The notes beneath the pieces are model-generated. The model saw nothing but the letters and a program-made list of their open reading frames with translations. It searched no databases and was not told where the DNA came from. From positions 4,650,001 to 4,714,000 of the forward strand of contig CP075497.1 of the NCBI GenBank assembly GCA_021613535.1: 64,000 nt of DNA, in the 5' to 3' direction. Origin of the DNA: Adineta vaga (Eukaryota; Rotifera). This document shows positions 1 to 12,242 of the stretch, piece after piece (position 1 is the first letter of the stretch; each line of letters begins with the position of its first letter). Position numbers and translations under genes: made by a program.

Positions 1-229
1 AAAATTTTTATATCGAATAGAAAATAGGTTAACTGTTGTCATAATCAAAACGGTAATTTTTTTACACAATATCAACGCTCCGAGAGTTTACTATTCTTTC
101 TTAATTTTTGTTTTTCTTCTTCGTGTTAAGATAACCTATAATCTTTCGCATACCATCATCATTTTCCAAGGTAAGATTTTAAACTTGAGATTTCAATAAA
201 AGAAATCTATCAAGTACAATTCTAGTACC

Positions 230-1516
230 ATGACAACTGAAAAAACTCACAATGAATCAAGTATAATTGATCGTCTCGCATTGAGTCGTGCTCAACATCT
301 GAAATCTCGCAATAATCGTCGAAAATCTATATCTGATGAAGAAGATGATGCCATATCTGATTGGTCAGAATCAGATCTTGAATGTAGTCCATTGAGTGAT
401 TTTGAATCGACATCAAATATCGATGGTACAACAGAATGTAATTATTATGATATACCATTTGATGATATCAATGATCAAATCGATGAAATCTTGCCGACAG
501 AATCTGATTTACTTGCGAATGGATTACGTTTAAGTGACACAGCTTTACCGGTAATCAATGATAGTACAACAAGTACTCGTATATCATTTTCAACTGATAT
601 AGACAGATTTAAACAACAAGAACAATCGTTGAATATCAACAATAAACAACCATCGACACAAATTCGAAAACCACCACAGACACCTTTATTACCTGCAAGA
701 CGAATTCAAACTAAACAAGTATCGCCACGTCGTTTAACAGCAAATTCTCATATTTTACCTCCATCAACTCATGTATCATATAATCGTAAAACGATAACAC
801 CAAGTCATTCACGTTTATATTTACGTCGTGGAACAGTATCAACTAATATGAGTACAAATACTCATTCAACAAAAGAATCAACTTCATCATCAAATAGTTC
901 TATTCAAAGTAATGATGAAAATCATCATCATCATCATCACCATCATCCTCCTCCTTCGCTCTCTACGCATCAAAGACATGTTACAGTTTCACCAAATTTT
1001 AGTCATACATCGACAAATAATAATAATGTTATTTCACGTATTTACGAAGTGAAAAAACTCTATGTTGATGATTATGATTATGGTCGTTTAAGTGATTTAA
1101 CGATGGTCAAAAGTGTTCCATCACGTAGTCGACAAAAATGGGGTACTATCGTTCATCCACCATTTCCATTAGGCTATCAACATATCCCACCTGAACAAGT
1201 CTCACAAACTGTTGAACGTCTTACAAGTCCCGTTCGACGTCGTGATCGACATACGCCTGTTCAAACACCATCAAAACGTTTTCTATCTGTTGAAGAAACA
1301 GATGCATTGGTAACACAATTATTCCGATTTATTCATCAAGTTGAAATTCAACTTTTTCTCTTTTTTGTTTTGTAGATAAGTCGATTAACTAAAGTCAAAC
1401 CAATTCGATCTCCCGATCAATATTGGCCGATTCATCAACAAACTCGTGCTGTAAAAAGTTTAAATAATACATTAAAAACAAGTAATAATTGGAAAGGTGT
1501 TGGCATATCAGCCTGA
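230..1516 (+). CDS. Unknown low-complexity protein, two exons
   Basis: Exons 230-1339 and 1376-1516 join in phase across a 36-base GT-AG intron, giving about 416 residues. The N-terminal third is acidic and serine-rich. The middle is Ser/Thr/Asn-rich with a run of eight histidines followed by PPP near residue 230. The last 150 residues are more ordered and basic, with YDYGRLSDLTMVKSVPSR and a tail rich in Arg, Pro and Trp. There is no signal peptide or membrane segment. I do not recognise the family. Low complexity and the conserved-looking basic C-terminus would suit a cytoskeletal or ciliary accessory protein, but that is a guess. The short intron ends in a clear polypyrimidine tract and TAG, and the reading frame stays open to a TGA. 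Confidence 0.7.
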
Positions 1517-1792
1517 ATGATTTCATTTCAATGTTGTTATTTTTTTTCTTGAACTTCAGGGTTTCCTATGCGTTGTGCTTTTTCTCGAAAAGAAATACAT
1601 TTTTTTTTCATTAGAATTCAACTAAAAAGAACTGAAATCGGTTTTGTGGCTTTACCATTTTAATTAAAACCCATGTATATAATCATTTTACTTTTCGTTT
1701 TTATTCGAACAAACACAATAACAAGAAAAGATGAAGATAACTAATCAATGTGTTTGTCGGTTGTTAGGGGTGTTATATATGTTTCCTTTTCT

Positions 1793-3221
1793 TTATTGTT
1801 TTTCATGAACAGCTTGTGCCATAAATAATTTCGCTAACCCTTGTGCTGCAAATTGTGTGATATTATCACATTGATTATTGATGTGAGAAGCATTGAGTAA
1901 TGCATTACGTCTTGATTGTGAATAACCTTTTGTCATACGATCGAAATCTTCTTCATTTCCATCATTGCGACGATTTGAATCACGTTGATTACGACGACTT
2001 TGTTGACGTTGAACTTGCTTTTGATAATTAGTATAACGCATTGCATCAGTGGCGAAATCATCAACACAATCAATTAATGTTCGAAGTTGACGTTCAAGAT
2101 TTCCGCTAGAACGAGAAAAAAACACATATACCAGTTTTGGAAAACAATTTCATATTATTTACCTTGTGCCTAAGTCAAGGAATGCGTTTGATTTTGAACT
2201 GAGTCTTGTTTGTTCATCAATTTCACAGAGAAGTGAATTGACTAAATGAGAATTTCTAAAGATAACTGGCAATTCTTCTAATAAACTTTCAAAATTCAAA
2301 TTAGCTTGACGTGCACTAAAAAGAAGAAAATAAATATTTTGATCATGAGTATGGAAATATAAAGTAGGTGATGAACTGAAGAATGTCAGGGTTTTCTTTT
2401 TACTAAAAAGCGTACACTATTAAGATACTTCAGTTTTATTCTTGAAATGAGTGTCGTTCACACTTTCGCTTCTTTATTTACTATCAATTCAAATGCATTT
2501 ATAATATTCTTTGAGATAGACTTACGTATCTGGTGAAAAATAATCTTCATTCTTTAGATTTTCAAGTGCAGCTGGTGTTAAACGAAAAGCTTTCAAACTA
2601 ATATAACCTTGCATAGCCAATGCTTGATCTACATATAATACAAACAAAAAGAAAAGCAAGTTAAGACGAGCATTCTGTTCAATATGTATCACTAACCATA
2701 AACAAGTGCAATAGATTCTTCAACACCGGATAATTGATAAGGTACCATTGATTGCGCAAGTGATCGATTAAAACTACTATCATAAAATCCCACCTGTAAA
2801 TAATCTGAATTGACTCGACGTAAATTTCGTATAATATCCGTTTGATATTGTTCGAAGTCTAGATAAAATTATTGTATATGTATTTATTTTTGTTTAAAAA
2901 AAGGTTTCGTTTTTACCAAGATCAAGATTTTCTGGTTTGTTTTGATTTGGAAATGGAAAACAATTGGTCACTTCAAGTGTAGAATCCTTAACCAAACCAA
3001 GAAGACCACCTTGTGCAGCATCCGTTGTTTCTTCATGTGCATGTTTAATGATTTTTAAGATGACCTATTGAAAAACATATTTACAATTCATATTAAAAAT
3101 CAATGATTTTTTTCTATACCATTGCATCGACATAAACATCTTTTACTGGATTTGATGTCGATGTCAGTGCAGCTGAACCAACTTTTGACGAATAATTCAT
3201 TTGTGAGCTGTTCGATGCCAT
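1793..3221 (-). CDS. eif3h: Eukaryotic translation initiation factor 3 subunit H
   Basis: Six exons (3120-3221, 2917-3064, 2697-2858, 2526-2628, 2163-2315, 1793-2105) join in phase to a 326-residue protein, close to the roughly 350 of animal eIF3h. The MPN domain begins with [12 protein letters not shown] and contains [10 protein letters not shown], a family hallmark. The C-terminus has [22 protein letters not shown], matching the eIF3h tail. eIF3h is one of two MPN subunits of the eIF3 scaffold that recruits the 40S ribosome to mRNA in the cytoplasm. Family members lack the JAMM zinc ligands and are not proteases; I see no HxH metal motif here. The middle of the helical C-terminal region carries a Gln/Arg-rich stretch. 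It is divergent from the NYN nuclease gene, with 258 bases between start codons. Confidence 0.93.
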
Positions 3222-3479
3222 TCTTTCTAATTGAAAAAGAAAATCTAAAAAGAAAATTAAGTAATACCATCCTTTTCTTGCATTCGACGAATAGAGGCAA
3301 ATAAAATAAATATCACTGCTCTTCTTCTTGATCGTCTTTTTCTAGCGACACAATCAATTCGATTTATATAGAAACACTAGCGCTGAGAGCAAATCAACCA
3401 TCGATTAGTTAGGAAAAAAATCAAACATAAAAAGAAACAAACGTTGTTTTGTCTATTGATCTATTTTGCTGTCAAAACG
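3222..3479. promoter_or_regulatory. Divergent intergenic region between eIF3H and NYN nuclease
   Basis: These 258 bases separate the start codons of two genes transcribed in opposite directions, so they must hold both promoters. The sequence is AT-rich with no convincing TATA box on either strand. Which gene owns which element cannot be told by eye. Confidence 0.45.
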
Positions 3480-6278
3480 ATGAATACTCAACATCTTCGG
3501 GATCAATATGTTCAACGACGATATCGAACGAATAATAATACTAATGCAAATTGTCAACGTCCTGATAAAAGACCTACAAAAGAAACACCTGAACAAGTAT
3601 TAAACGATCAATAGTTTACAAAAAAATAAAAAATAAATAAATGATTTTTATTTTGTTCAGATTATATGCGATCTTGTTCATCAATTTAATAACTATTGTG
3701 GTACTTTGCATAGTACACCAATGTATGATTTCGATTTAGATGAAGAAAAAAATCATCGTTGTAAGGTAGATTGATAGTTAATCATTGAAAAACAAATTCT
3801 TGTTTACTACTGATTTCTGTTATTTAATTAGATGACATTATCGATATTTCCTAATTTACAATCAATTGGTAACGGTGGTAAGACAAAAACTGAAGCAAAA
3901 GCTAATTCAATTATTGCATTTCTTGCTCATTTGGAAAAACGTAAACAAGTGGGATTATTTGTACCCTATGTGGTAAAGATCAATCTTTAATTTATTCACT
4001 TAAGAGAATGAGAGAATAGTTCTAATTTTCATTTGGATTAGATAAACGAATAATTGTAATTGATCAGAGATTGTCTGGTTTTTTTTGAATAAGTTTAAGA
4101 GGATCTGATTTAATCTATTTTTGATGATATTTCTTCAGAATCCAGCTTTATATCGTAATATTCAAGTTGAATTACGACGAGCATCTACGGCAACACCAGG
4201 TTTATTTCTATTTCTATATTTTTTTGCATTACACATCGACGTTCTATTATATTCAGATTTAACTATAAACGCAAACGAATATGCAATAGCCGATCGAATG
4301 ATATCGACACGTCAAGCAAAAAAAGACGAAAAACTTCTTTACATCATTCAACGAATCTGTGGTGCTCGTGTTGTAACATGTAGGTTTTGAAAGAGAGAGT
4401 AACACAATCATTCTTTAATAACGATTTCATTTTTTCAGTAAGTCAATCATCGAACATGACATTTATCTATTTCATTGGACCTAAATCAAAAGAACAATTA
4501 ATTCAAGTAAAACAAAAGAATAATTTCAGGAATAAAATCATTTTCTAAGTTGAGTTTTGTAGCCTTATGTAAAAGCATTATTTCAACCTGAAAGTGAACA
4601 AATGTTTAATTATGGTGAAAAATTATTTGATATATTTAGTGATGATAAATTTCTTGATAGTATTTGTCAACGTTTAAAAGTTCTATGTGATAATCATCTG
4701 GAAAAATGTAAATTATTTATTCGCGGAAGGTAAATTTCCAAACGAATCTTATTTTATTGATTAAAGTTTACTAAAACTTTCAGTTCTGTAAATGTTCAAT
4801 GTTGTTACAATGAATTTGTTACTTTACGTCGTGAATTCGAAAATGAATATCATCGACGTCGAAAAAATTCATGTTCAACATCAACTATATCTTTAAAACC
4901 ACATGAGATATTTGCTACGACTCAACTACTCGAATCAACACGTATTAATAACGAAGAAAAAGTACCTGTTGAAGAAGAAAAAACAGCTGATGTGGAAGAA
5001 AAAGCAACTGATGGAGAAGAGAAAGACAATAATCAATTACCAGATTATTCAATGTATAATGATGATGTTAATGCATCAATGTTGAAAGTACTACGACATG
5101 AAGAAGATTCAGAAGAACAAGCAATAAGTGAAGATGTAATCAAGTTTTTTTTTGAAATAACAAAAGTTTTCAATAGTATTGTTTAGACAACAATAACAAC
5201 AACAACGACAGCTTCTCCGATAGTTATCGAAGTTTCAGATGATTCATCAGAAAGTACAGATTTACAAGTCGTACAAACGATTCAACCTTCCACGCAAAAG
5301 AAACCAGTTCAAGTACAGCCACCCATTCAGTATGATTTTTCTCTCATTTATTCCTTTTTCATTTTTGTTTTTTCCCTAGAATTGAAACTACAACGCGACA
5401 AATCGCTGAGTAAAGTTCTCCTTTTTTGTATCTGTCTGTTTACGATTTTGAAACTATTCTTAGACCTCAAACTATTTGTCAAATTCCTCAATTACCACCA
5501 CCACCACCACCGTCATCAATAATAACATCTCAAACGAAAATTTTTCGTCATATTGTTTTAGATGGACAAAATATTGGTCGAAAGTAAATTTCTCACTTCA
5601 TTTCTATTCGATTCTAAATAATTTTTCATGATCTTGTTTCTTTTTATTAGTTCAAATGATTATCATCGTACATTTTCTTGGTCTCGTTTATGGAATGCAA
5701 TTAATTATTTCAAAAACCGAGGTCATGAAAATATTGTTGCTTTTCTACCTCTATGTATATTTAGTTTCTTAATGAATTTTCTGAAATAATTCAATTTGTT
5801 TTCGTAGATTATCGAGATTGTTCAAATAAAAACCTTCCGCCAATTGATGCCAATCGTGAACGCCAATTTCGTGATACGTTAATCAATTCACGTTATATTG
5901 CATTTACACCATCACGATATAACAATGGACAACGTTTAACAAATTATGATGATCGGTAAAATTATCATCGAATATAGAAAAATATCATAACTCTTCTTCT
6001 TCTTCTTTCTAATCTTTAATAGCTTTATTTTACAATATGCTTCTGATAACGATGGAATCGTTGTCAGTAATGATAATTTTCGTGATCTTCAACATGAAAC
6101 AGCTTTTCAATATGTGATAAACAATCGGTATAGAAATCTTTTCAATTTCATTCTTGATCGTTTTTCTTCTAGAATTTTACCGTTCGCAACGATCAATGAT
6201 ACATTTATGCCTGCTACAGATCCACTCGGTCGTAACGGTCCACATCTTGATCAATTCCTTATTAAAACAAATCTGTGA
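3480..6278 (+). CDS. NYN (Zc3h12a-type) ribonuclease, N4BP1/KHNYN-like
   Basis: Fifteen exons read in phase (3480-3596, 3661-3765, 3832-3972, 4139-4199, 4257-4379, 4439-4506, 4563-4729, 4784-5135, 5187-5329, 5380-5409, 5464-5583, 5651-5754, 5808-5955, 6023-6127, 6173-6278), about 629 residues. The C-terminal 170 residues are a PIN-like NYN domain: RHIVLDGQNIGRN, FSWSRLWNAINYFKNRGH, NYDDRFILQYASDNDG, VVSNDNFRDL, and a terminal DPLGRNGPHLDQFL. The four acidic metal-binding positions expected of Regnase/N4BP1 enzymes are present. The family cleaves single-stranded RNA; N4BP1 and KHNYN act in inflammation control and antiviral defence in vertebrates. No CCCH zinc finger follows, so N4BP1/KHNYN is a better match than Regnase. 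The middle is acidic, with a SUMO-interaction-like IVIEVSDDSSES. The N-terminal 250 residues may include KH-like folds but are not recognisable by eye. Confidence 0.85.
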
Positions 6279-6468
6279 CGATAGATATTGTTCTTTCAAA
6301 AACAAAATAACTAATGTATATTTTTTGTTACTTTCTTTTTTCTATATTAAATAATTCTCTTGTCTTGTGATTATTCGTTTCTTTTCCTTTTATATTGATT
6401 AAAGACCATCAAATAAAGATTTTTTCATGTGAAATAACAATTCTAAGTTATGCTTTCTTTCGTCTTCT

Positions 6469-6473
6469 TCTAG
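6469..6473 (+). promoter_or_regulatory. Candidate trans-splice acceptor upstream of VPS33A
   Basis: A pyrimidine-rich tract ends in TTCTAG at 6473, 13 bases before the VPS33A ATG at 6487. An AATAAA polyadenylation signal lies near 6411, after the stop codon of the upstream NYN gene. No short upstream exon with a start codon is evident. This is the layout expected at an operon junction resolved by spliced-leader trans-splicing; a cis 5'UTR intron is the alternative. Confidence 0.5.
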
Positions 6474-6486
6474 AAAATTGATCATC

Positions 6487-8554
6487 ATGTCTGATATAAG
6501 TAAATGGGAAATTGCTGATAGTCTTCGGCAACGTGCACGTGAAGATTTTTTTGGTTTATTAAAAAGTATTGATGGTGTTAAAGATCTTTTTATTGATGCT
6601 GATCTTTTTCCCTTAATTGATTTAACATCAACAGCAAGTGAAATTCGACAGCATGGTGTTGGAAATTTACATAAATTAGATGCTGCATTAAATGTTCAAA
6701 CAAAAAATAAACGTCTTTTCTTATTACGACCAAATATGGTTCGATTTTTAACATTAGCAAAACAATTACGACAATTAGATATTCGTAATGCACATGTTAT
6801 TTGTGTTCCAAGAAAGTTCTATGCATTTGAACATTTATTAGAACAAGAAGGTCTTTGGGGTCGATGTACTCTTCATGAATTAACATCATTTGATATGGTC
6901 GCAGTTGATTATGATTTATTTTCTATGGTAAATTCACATTTATATTTGAATATTTATTTGGATCATTCAACGGATTGGTTATCAACATTAGCAGCTTCTC
7001 TAATCGATTTTCAAAAATTATTTGGCAAGTTTTCGAAAACACTTGCATTTGGAAAATTAGCTGGACAAGTTTTGAGACAATTGGAACGAGGAGAAAGGTA
7101 AAAAGGATACGAGATAAATAGAAATTCATTCGTAGTTATTTTTATTTTAGTGCACTGAATAATCAAGATTATTCAGGTGGAAAAAATATTCAAACGGTTG
7201 TCTTATTCGATCGTAGTGTTGATTTAGTTACACCATTCTGTTCTCAAATGTGTTATGAAGGTTTACTTGATGAATATTTTAATATTGAAGGTGGTCGAAT
7301 GAAAATTCCGAAAGCTGCCAGTGCAGATAATGCTGCTCCACAACAAGAATTAGTTCTACTATCTTCTCGAGATGATACAATTATCGAAGGCATTCGTGCC
7401 ATGCATTTTTCTAAAGTTGCTCAAGAGATAAAAGGTTAAATAACAATGAGTGAATATTTTGAATTCTATCCTTTGAATTCTTTTTTTAGCTCGTTTAGCA
7501 CGAGAAAATGTTCTACAAAATGATTTTCGTGATAAAGTTAAAGATGCAACGATCAGTGATTTAAAAAATCTTGTTAATAATGATGTTAAAGGACATATTA
7601 ATGTTAAAAAACAATTAACACGTCATTTAGATTTATGTGCGGATATCTATGAGAAGAAAAAAGCAAGTGATTTTAAAATTCAACTTGAAATGGAAGCTGA
7701 TATATTACATTCCGAAAATTTCGATGACATTGTTTCATATATTCATACGATGATATGTCGCTGTGAATCAAATCAATATCGTCCATTACAATTACTTTGC
7801 TTATTATGTACAGCAAATAATGGTTTATCACGTGAACATTATGAATTACTTTGTCGATCATATCTTCAAGCATATGGTTATGAAAATATTCCATTACTTT
7901 ATAAATTAGAACAATTAAAGTTGTTTTATGTGAAAAGAACATGTGATGTACCAGTATCAACGAATTCTACAAGTACAGGTGGTTCACGTGGTGAAGCGTT
8001 TTTCAAAAGAGGAATACAAGCTGCGCAAAATTTAACAGATAAAGCACAAACACAAAAGACATTTTTTCAATTTATGAGAAAAAGATTAAATTTAACACCA
8101 GATTTAAATCAGCAAGTTAAAACAACACCAGGTCCAGATATGGTACGATCAAATTACATCTTTATTTTGTTCTTAATAAACACTAATCTTTGCTTTTTCT
8201 TAGGCAGATGTATTTGATTCAATTTATGTTCCACTATCATGTCGATTAATCGAAGAAGGTCTTATCAATGATGGTAAATTATCATTATTTCAACATGAAC
8301 TTATACAACGTGGTTATCCAGGTGCGGAAGATCTTTTTCATCAACGTTCATCTGGTGCATCTACACGTTCTCAATTTCATGATAATCAACAATCAGTTCT
8401 AATCGTATTCATCGGTGGTTGTACACAATCCGAAATCAATGCACTTCGAATGTTAGCAATGAGTAAAAGTAATGTGAAATTACGATTCTATTTTGCTCCA
8501 ACAAGTGTATGGACACATACGAAATTATTAAAAGAAATTGAAGTATCACAGTGA
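6487..8554 (+). CDS. vps33a: Vacuolar protein sorting 33A (Sec1/Munc18 family)
   Basis: Four exons (6487-7097, 7151-7434, 7490-8142, 8204-8554) give about 632 residues, against about 596 in human VPS33A. The protein opens with KWEIADSLRQRAREDFF and contains KRLFLLRPNMVRFLTLAKQL, TVVLFDRSVDLVTPFCSQM, the SM-family strand-helix signature, and SIYVPLSCRLIEEGL. The C-terminal block has VLIVFIGGCTQSEINALR. VPS33A is the SM subunit of the HOPS and CORVET tethers, binding SNARE bundles for endosome-lysosome fusion. Features such as DIYEKKKASDFKIQLEMEAD favour VPS33A over VPS33B. An insertion near residue 480 (TNSTSTGGSRG) accounts for part of the extra length. The start was put at the first ATG after the TTCTAG acceptor. 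The NYN gene ends only 208 bases upstream on the same strand. Confidence 0.93.
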
Positions 8555-8898
8555 TTTAAATAACTTTTCGCAACAAAAGAATATTCCTGTGTTTATCTTT
8601 TTGTCACTTTAATTTAGCAATATTACACACATGTATTTGATCTTTCGTTTTGCTTTTTGTATGTTCAGCTAAACAGAATTTTCATCGAGATTTTTATAAT
8701 TTTTTTTAAACAGTATGTCTTGTATCGTCCATCGTTTATCTATTCAAATTTTTCAGTATTTCAATAAAGTCAAGATATAATATAAAACTAGATGATTTTC
8801 ACTGACCTCTACCGATACATCGTTGACCTCTCTCTTGAATGTCATTATCATTAAGAGAATCTTGTCTTGACCGTTATTAATCAATAAAAAAACATAAA
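8555..8898. other. Intergenic stretch, no gene seen
   Basis: AT-rich spacer between VPS33A and the next same-strand gene. Poly-T tracts and AATAAA-like signals near 8763 suit the 3' end of VPS33A. No ORF or RNA gene is apparent. Confidence 0.6.
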
Positions 8899-10073
8899 AT
8901 GAGTCGTTCTAATCCGAATTCTGTACAAAATACAGGCCCATCATTATTTCCTTTGGGTCTTCTCATGTATGACTTACCATCATCAAGACGAACAACATCT
9001 CGAACAACAACGAATACAGAATCTGTAGCAAGTCGACAGACACCATTACCAAGAAAACAATCTTCATCACCTATTCCACCGGTATGTTTAACACTATGTT
9101 TTTAGTGACATACCAAATTAAAATTACTTATTCATCAAAATCTATGTTTAGTCTTCATCGTCTGCTTCATCAATAGCTGACGATGATGACAATTTATCTA
9201 TTGAGAATGAATCTGAAAAGAAAAACTTAACAACCACCGAAGATTGGTGGCGTCAAGGTTTGTTTTCTTACTTTCTATGAAATCTTTCTAAATAATAGTT
9301 TTAGCAATCGAACCGATTCCATCGAAAACAATCTCAACATCTCATTCGGCATTCAGTATGATTGATGATGATGATGATATTTCAAATGATACAAATCAAT
9401 TATTTTCTCTTTTACCATCTTTTAATTCGACGGAAAAAATCATTGTTCATAATCAATCATTAATAAATCTAACTCAAATCTATACAGATAAAGCAAAAGA
9501 TTATGTCACACAATGGTATAAAAATCATTCAATACCAAATTTAACTATTCTAATCAAACGTGGTTTGTTGAAAATTCATAAAGAAAGATCCATTCGAATG
9601 GTAATTACTAATGTAAGTGAATAATCGTTGCAAAAGAAAACACGACATGTTATTGTTTTTTTCTCATCTGAAGAAAAAAGATATCTTTGGACAACTTGAC
9701 AAAAACGGTCAAATCTTATCGAACTTTGATAATCGACTATTCGATTCAATTGAAAATTTCTATCAAGCATATCAATCACGTCGTAAACGAAATGAAAATT
9801 TAGCAATGATTTATGAATCTGTACATTGGTATGATCGATCTTTTCATGATATATTACTTGAATATGCTGAAACTATGTAAATTGTTTTACTTCTTATAAT
9901 TGTCTATTTGATTTATTTCTATATAATTTAGCGTGAAAATTCCCGGTATGAAAACTCGATTAATTGCAGAGAATGAACTTTTACCTGTGAATAGTCCTAT
10001 TGATGTTTTATCAAAAGAAATGCTTTGTCAAATCAATTGTTGGAATGATGATCGAAATGAAATTGAATTATAA
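8899..10073 (+). CDS. Unknown intracellular protein, five exons
   Basis: Exons 8899-9081, 9152-9257, 9305-9612, 9674-9876 and 9932-10073 join in phase to about 313 residues. The first 100 residues are Ser/Thr/Pro-rich with an acidic DDDDN stretch and EDWWRQ. From about residue 120 the protein becomes helical and better ordered: IYTDKAKDYVTQWYKNHSIP, then FGQLDKNGQILSNFDNRLFD and FHDILLEYAETI. It ends in NDDRNEIEL. No signal peptide, membrane segment or known catalytic motif is visible, and I do not recognise the family. Intron positions all keep the frame open, and codon use matches neighbouring genes, so I regard it as real. An AATAAAC signal lies just after the stop. Confidence 0.68.
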
Positions 10074-11136
10074 ATGAAATAAACTTTATATATTCATTTC
10101 AGACATTTCTTTGTTTTTAATATATCAATTTACTCATTCACATTCGAATAGTTGTTTGAAAATTAAATTCAAATATTGAAATTAAAAAAAGAAAAAGAAA
10201 AAGAAAAGATTTGGTTATCGGATTACTTCTTCTTTGATTACCAATTTTCTCATATTTGTTTATGACGAAGAAGAAAGGATGTGGGTGGAGATATTCTTTA
10301 GTGTGAAAAAAAACATTCATTTTTTTTCATTTAGAACTATTATTTTGAACATTTCCGATATGAAATCTCGAGATATTCTGTTGCTAACAACAAAAATTAT
10401 ATAGTAACATAAATACAAGTAGGTAGCTTTTGACAAAACTAACGAGTGCTATCTCTATTGTTGCTCAGCGACGAATATGAGCTTGTTAGTGTTATTACAA
10501 AAAGAATAGAGGCAGAGAAAAAAAGAGGAATCTGGTAACGACGTGAATACACTTTTCTGCTTATGAACATATTATCGATAGAAGGTCTAACAGACGAAGA
10601 AAATTCTCGTTTCTCTTTTTTTTTCTTCTTCTTCCATCGTAACCGAGAGATAATGTCGTTGAGTATAGTGAAGACAGAAGAAAAAATTCATATTAGAATT
10701 GAAAAGCATTCTTCTTGTAAGTTTTTTATTCACGTTATTGTCGTATTTCTTTAATATCACATCAGTAGCTTTTTAATAACAGTAAAACGCATAAATATCG
10801 AGTAAGTTATTTACATGAAATAGATTGCTTAGAGACGAATAGAAAAAAAACAAAGTAGAATAAAAATATTTATTTATCATGAAATGAGAATCTTTACTTA
10901 AAAAGTTGTTAGTTTTAAAGCCGAGTAAGTAGTCTAGCTGAATGTTCATGTTACATTGTATTGTTTTAAGTGAAAAAGAAAAGAATTTCGAAGTAGACTT
11001 CTTCTCTTTTTTCTTCCTCTTTTTGAACGATTGAATAGTATTAGTGATGAACGCTCAAAGAAAAGGAAATCAATGCTTCTATCGAGAATAGAATGTCGCG
11101 ATGTAAATGTTTACATAAGAAATCAAAAATACTTGA
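10074..11136. other. Non-coding spacer
   Basis: About 1.06 kb between the 3' ends of two convergent genes. It contains long A/T tracts (for example near 10185-10205 and 10616-10640) and short open frames without codon structure or splice-linked partners. No RNA gene or repeat family was recognised. Confidence 0.55.
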
Positions 11137-12126
11137 TTAAGTATGAGATGTAGTAGGGTGAAATGTACTATATGGAATTTGTGAGGCAATGAGTAATGCT
11201 TGTTCATTAAGAATTGATTTCCATTGTTTTTTAGATGTACTTTTTTGTGAAAATTTATTGATTGTTTGATCAATATTTATACCGAGAGATTGAGATATAT
11301 GTTGAATACTATGTGTAGTACGAGTAAGATTGATATTATCAGCAATAAGATAAGATTGAGACCATGGAATAATTCCTTGTATAGTTGAGTAACAAGTTGG
11401 ATCAATATAGATCGAGTAGATTGTTTTATGTTGAGAATGTAGTTTATTCAAAGATAGGATTAGAGTATTGATAGAATTGAAGATATGAATATGTTCATTG
11501 TTTATGATTAGTTTTTGTAATTGTTCGATAGTCATAGATGAAAGAGATTTTTTATGCTTTGTTGTTCGAAGAAAATTCAGAAGCGATTGTTGATCATTCC
11601 ACTTAAGTAAAACATATTGCTCTTCAACATAGTTCACTTGTGAAGTGTTCATTTGATCAGTAGATGTAAAATCGATCGTATCTGAATCAAAATTGACATG
11701 ACGTTCATGAAGAGAAGTTTTTGAGTATTGTTTTGATATCCTATCTTTAAATTAAGAATCTTCTATTTAGTTTCTATATTAAAAAAAAACATGTCAAAAG
11801 ATACTTGTGGAATCTACTTGTTCTTTCAAGTTCAACCACCAATATCCCAAACCATTTTTACATGAACATTTAGTGAGATGTAAATAACATTTTAAACAAT
11901 ACATTGGTGGATTATTGATAGAAGATTTTTCTAACTGAAAATATTTTGATTGAAATTGTTCATCTGCTTCAGTTGTTTTTTTATGATTCGATATAGCTTT
12001 ATTGAAACTAGAAGTAGATATATATGTCATATTATAAGATATTTGATATTTCTTTCGAATGAGTTGTTGTTCTTTTAACCATCGTTTACGATTTCGATGA
12101 ATATCTTTATAATCTTGATATGCCAT
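11137..12126 (-). CDS. Unknown protein with Cys cluster, two exons
   Basis: Exon 1 is 11805-12126 and exon 2 11137-11744, giving about 309 residues. The acceptor used is AAAG at 11745; the more pyrimidine-rich TAG four bases further in (exon starting 11740) breaks the frame, so the boundary is uncertain. The N-terminus is basic and helical (DIHRNRKRWLKEQQLIRKKY). Near residue 80 lies MYCLKCYLHLTKCSC, four cysteines in a compact group that could bind zinc. The C-terminal half is a globular domain with VEEQYVLLKWNDQQSLLNFL and TIYSIYIDPTCYST. I do not recognise it. It is divergent from the ILYSIVG-repeat gene, whose ATG is only 116 bases away, so the two may be co-regulated. Confidence 0.6.
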
Positions 12127-12242
12127 GTTTGTTTATTTGTATATATTGTCTTGTCTAATTAATTAGATTACACTAAGAAATCAATGTTTCTATTTTAGTT
12201 GTTTCGATAGAATTTCATAGAAGAAGAAAAACAACAAAGAGA
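12127..12242. promoter_or_regulatory. Very short bidirectional promoter region
   Basis: Only 116 bases separate the start codons of two divergent genes. The region contains TTAATTAATTAG and pyrimidine tracts but no clear TATA box. Both promoters and both 5' UTRs must fit here unless the transcripts overlap. Confidence 0.5.

Noticed and set aside
10138-10754. Short frames in the 10 kb spacer
   Set aside because: Short, low complexity, mostly poly-A/T driven, no splice-linked continuation.
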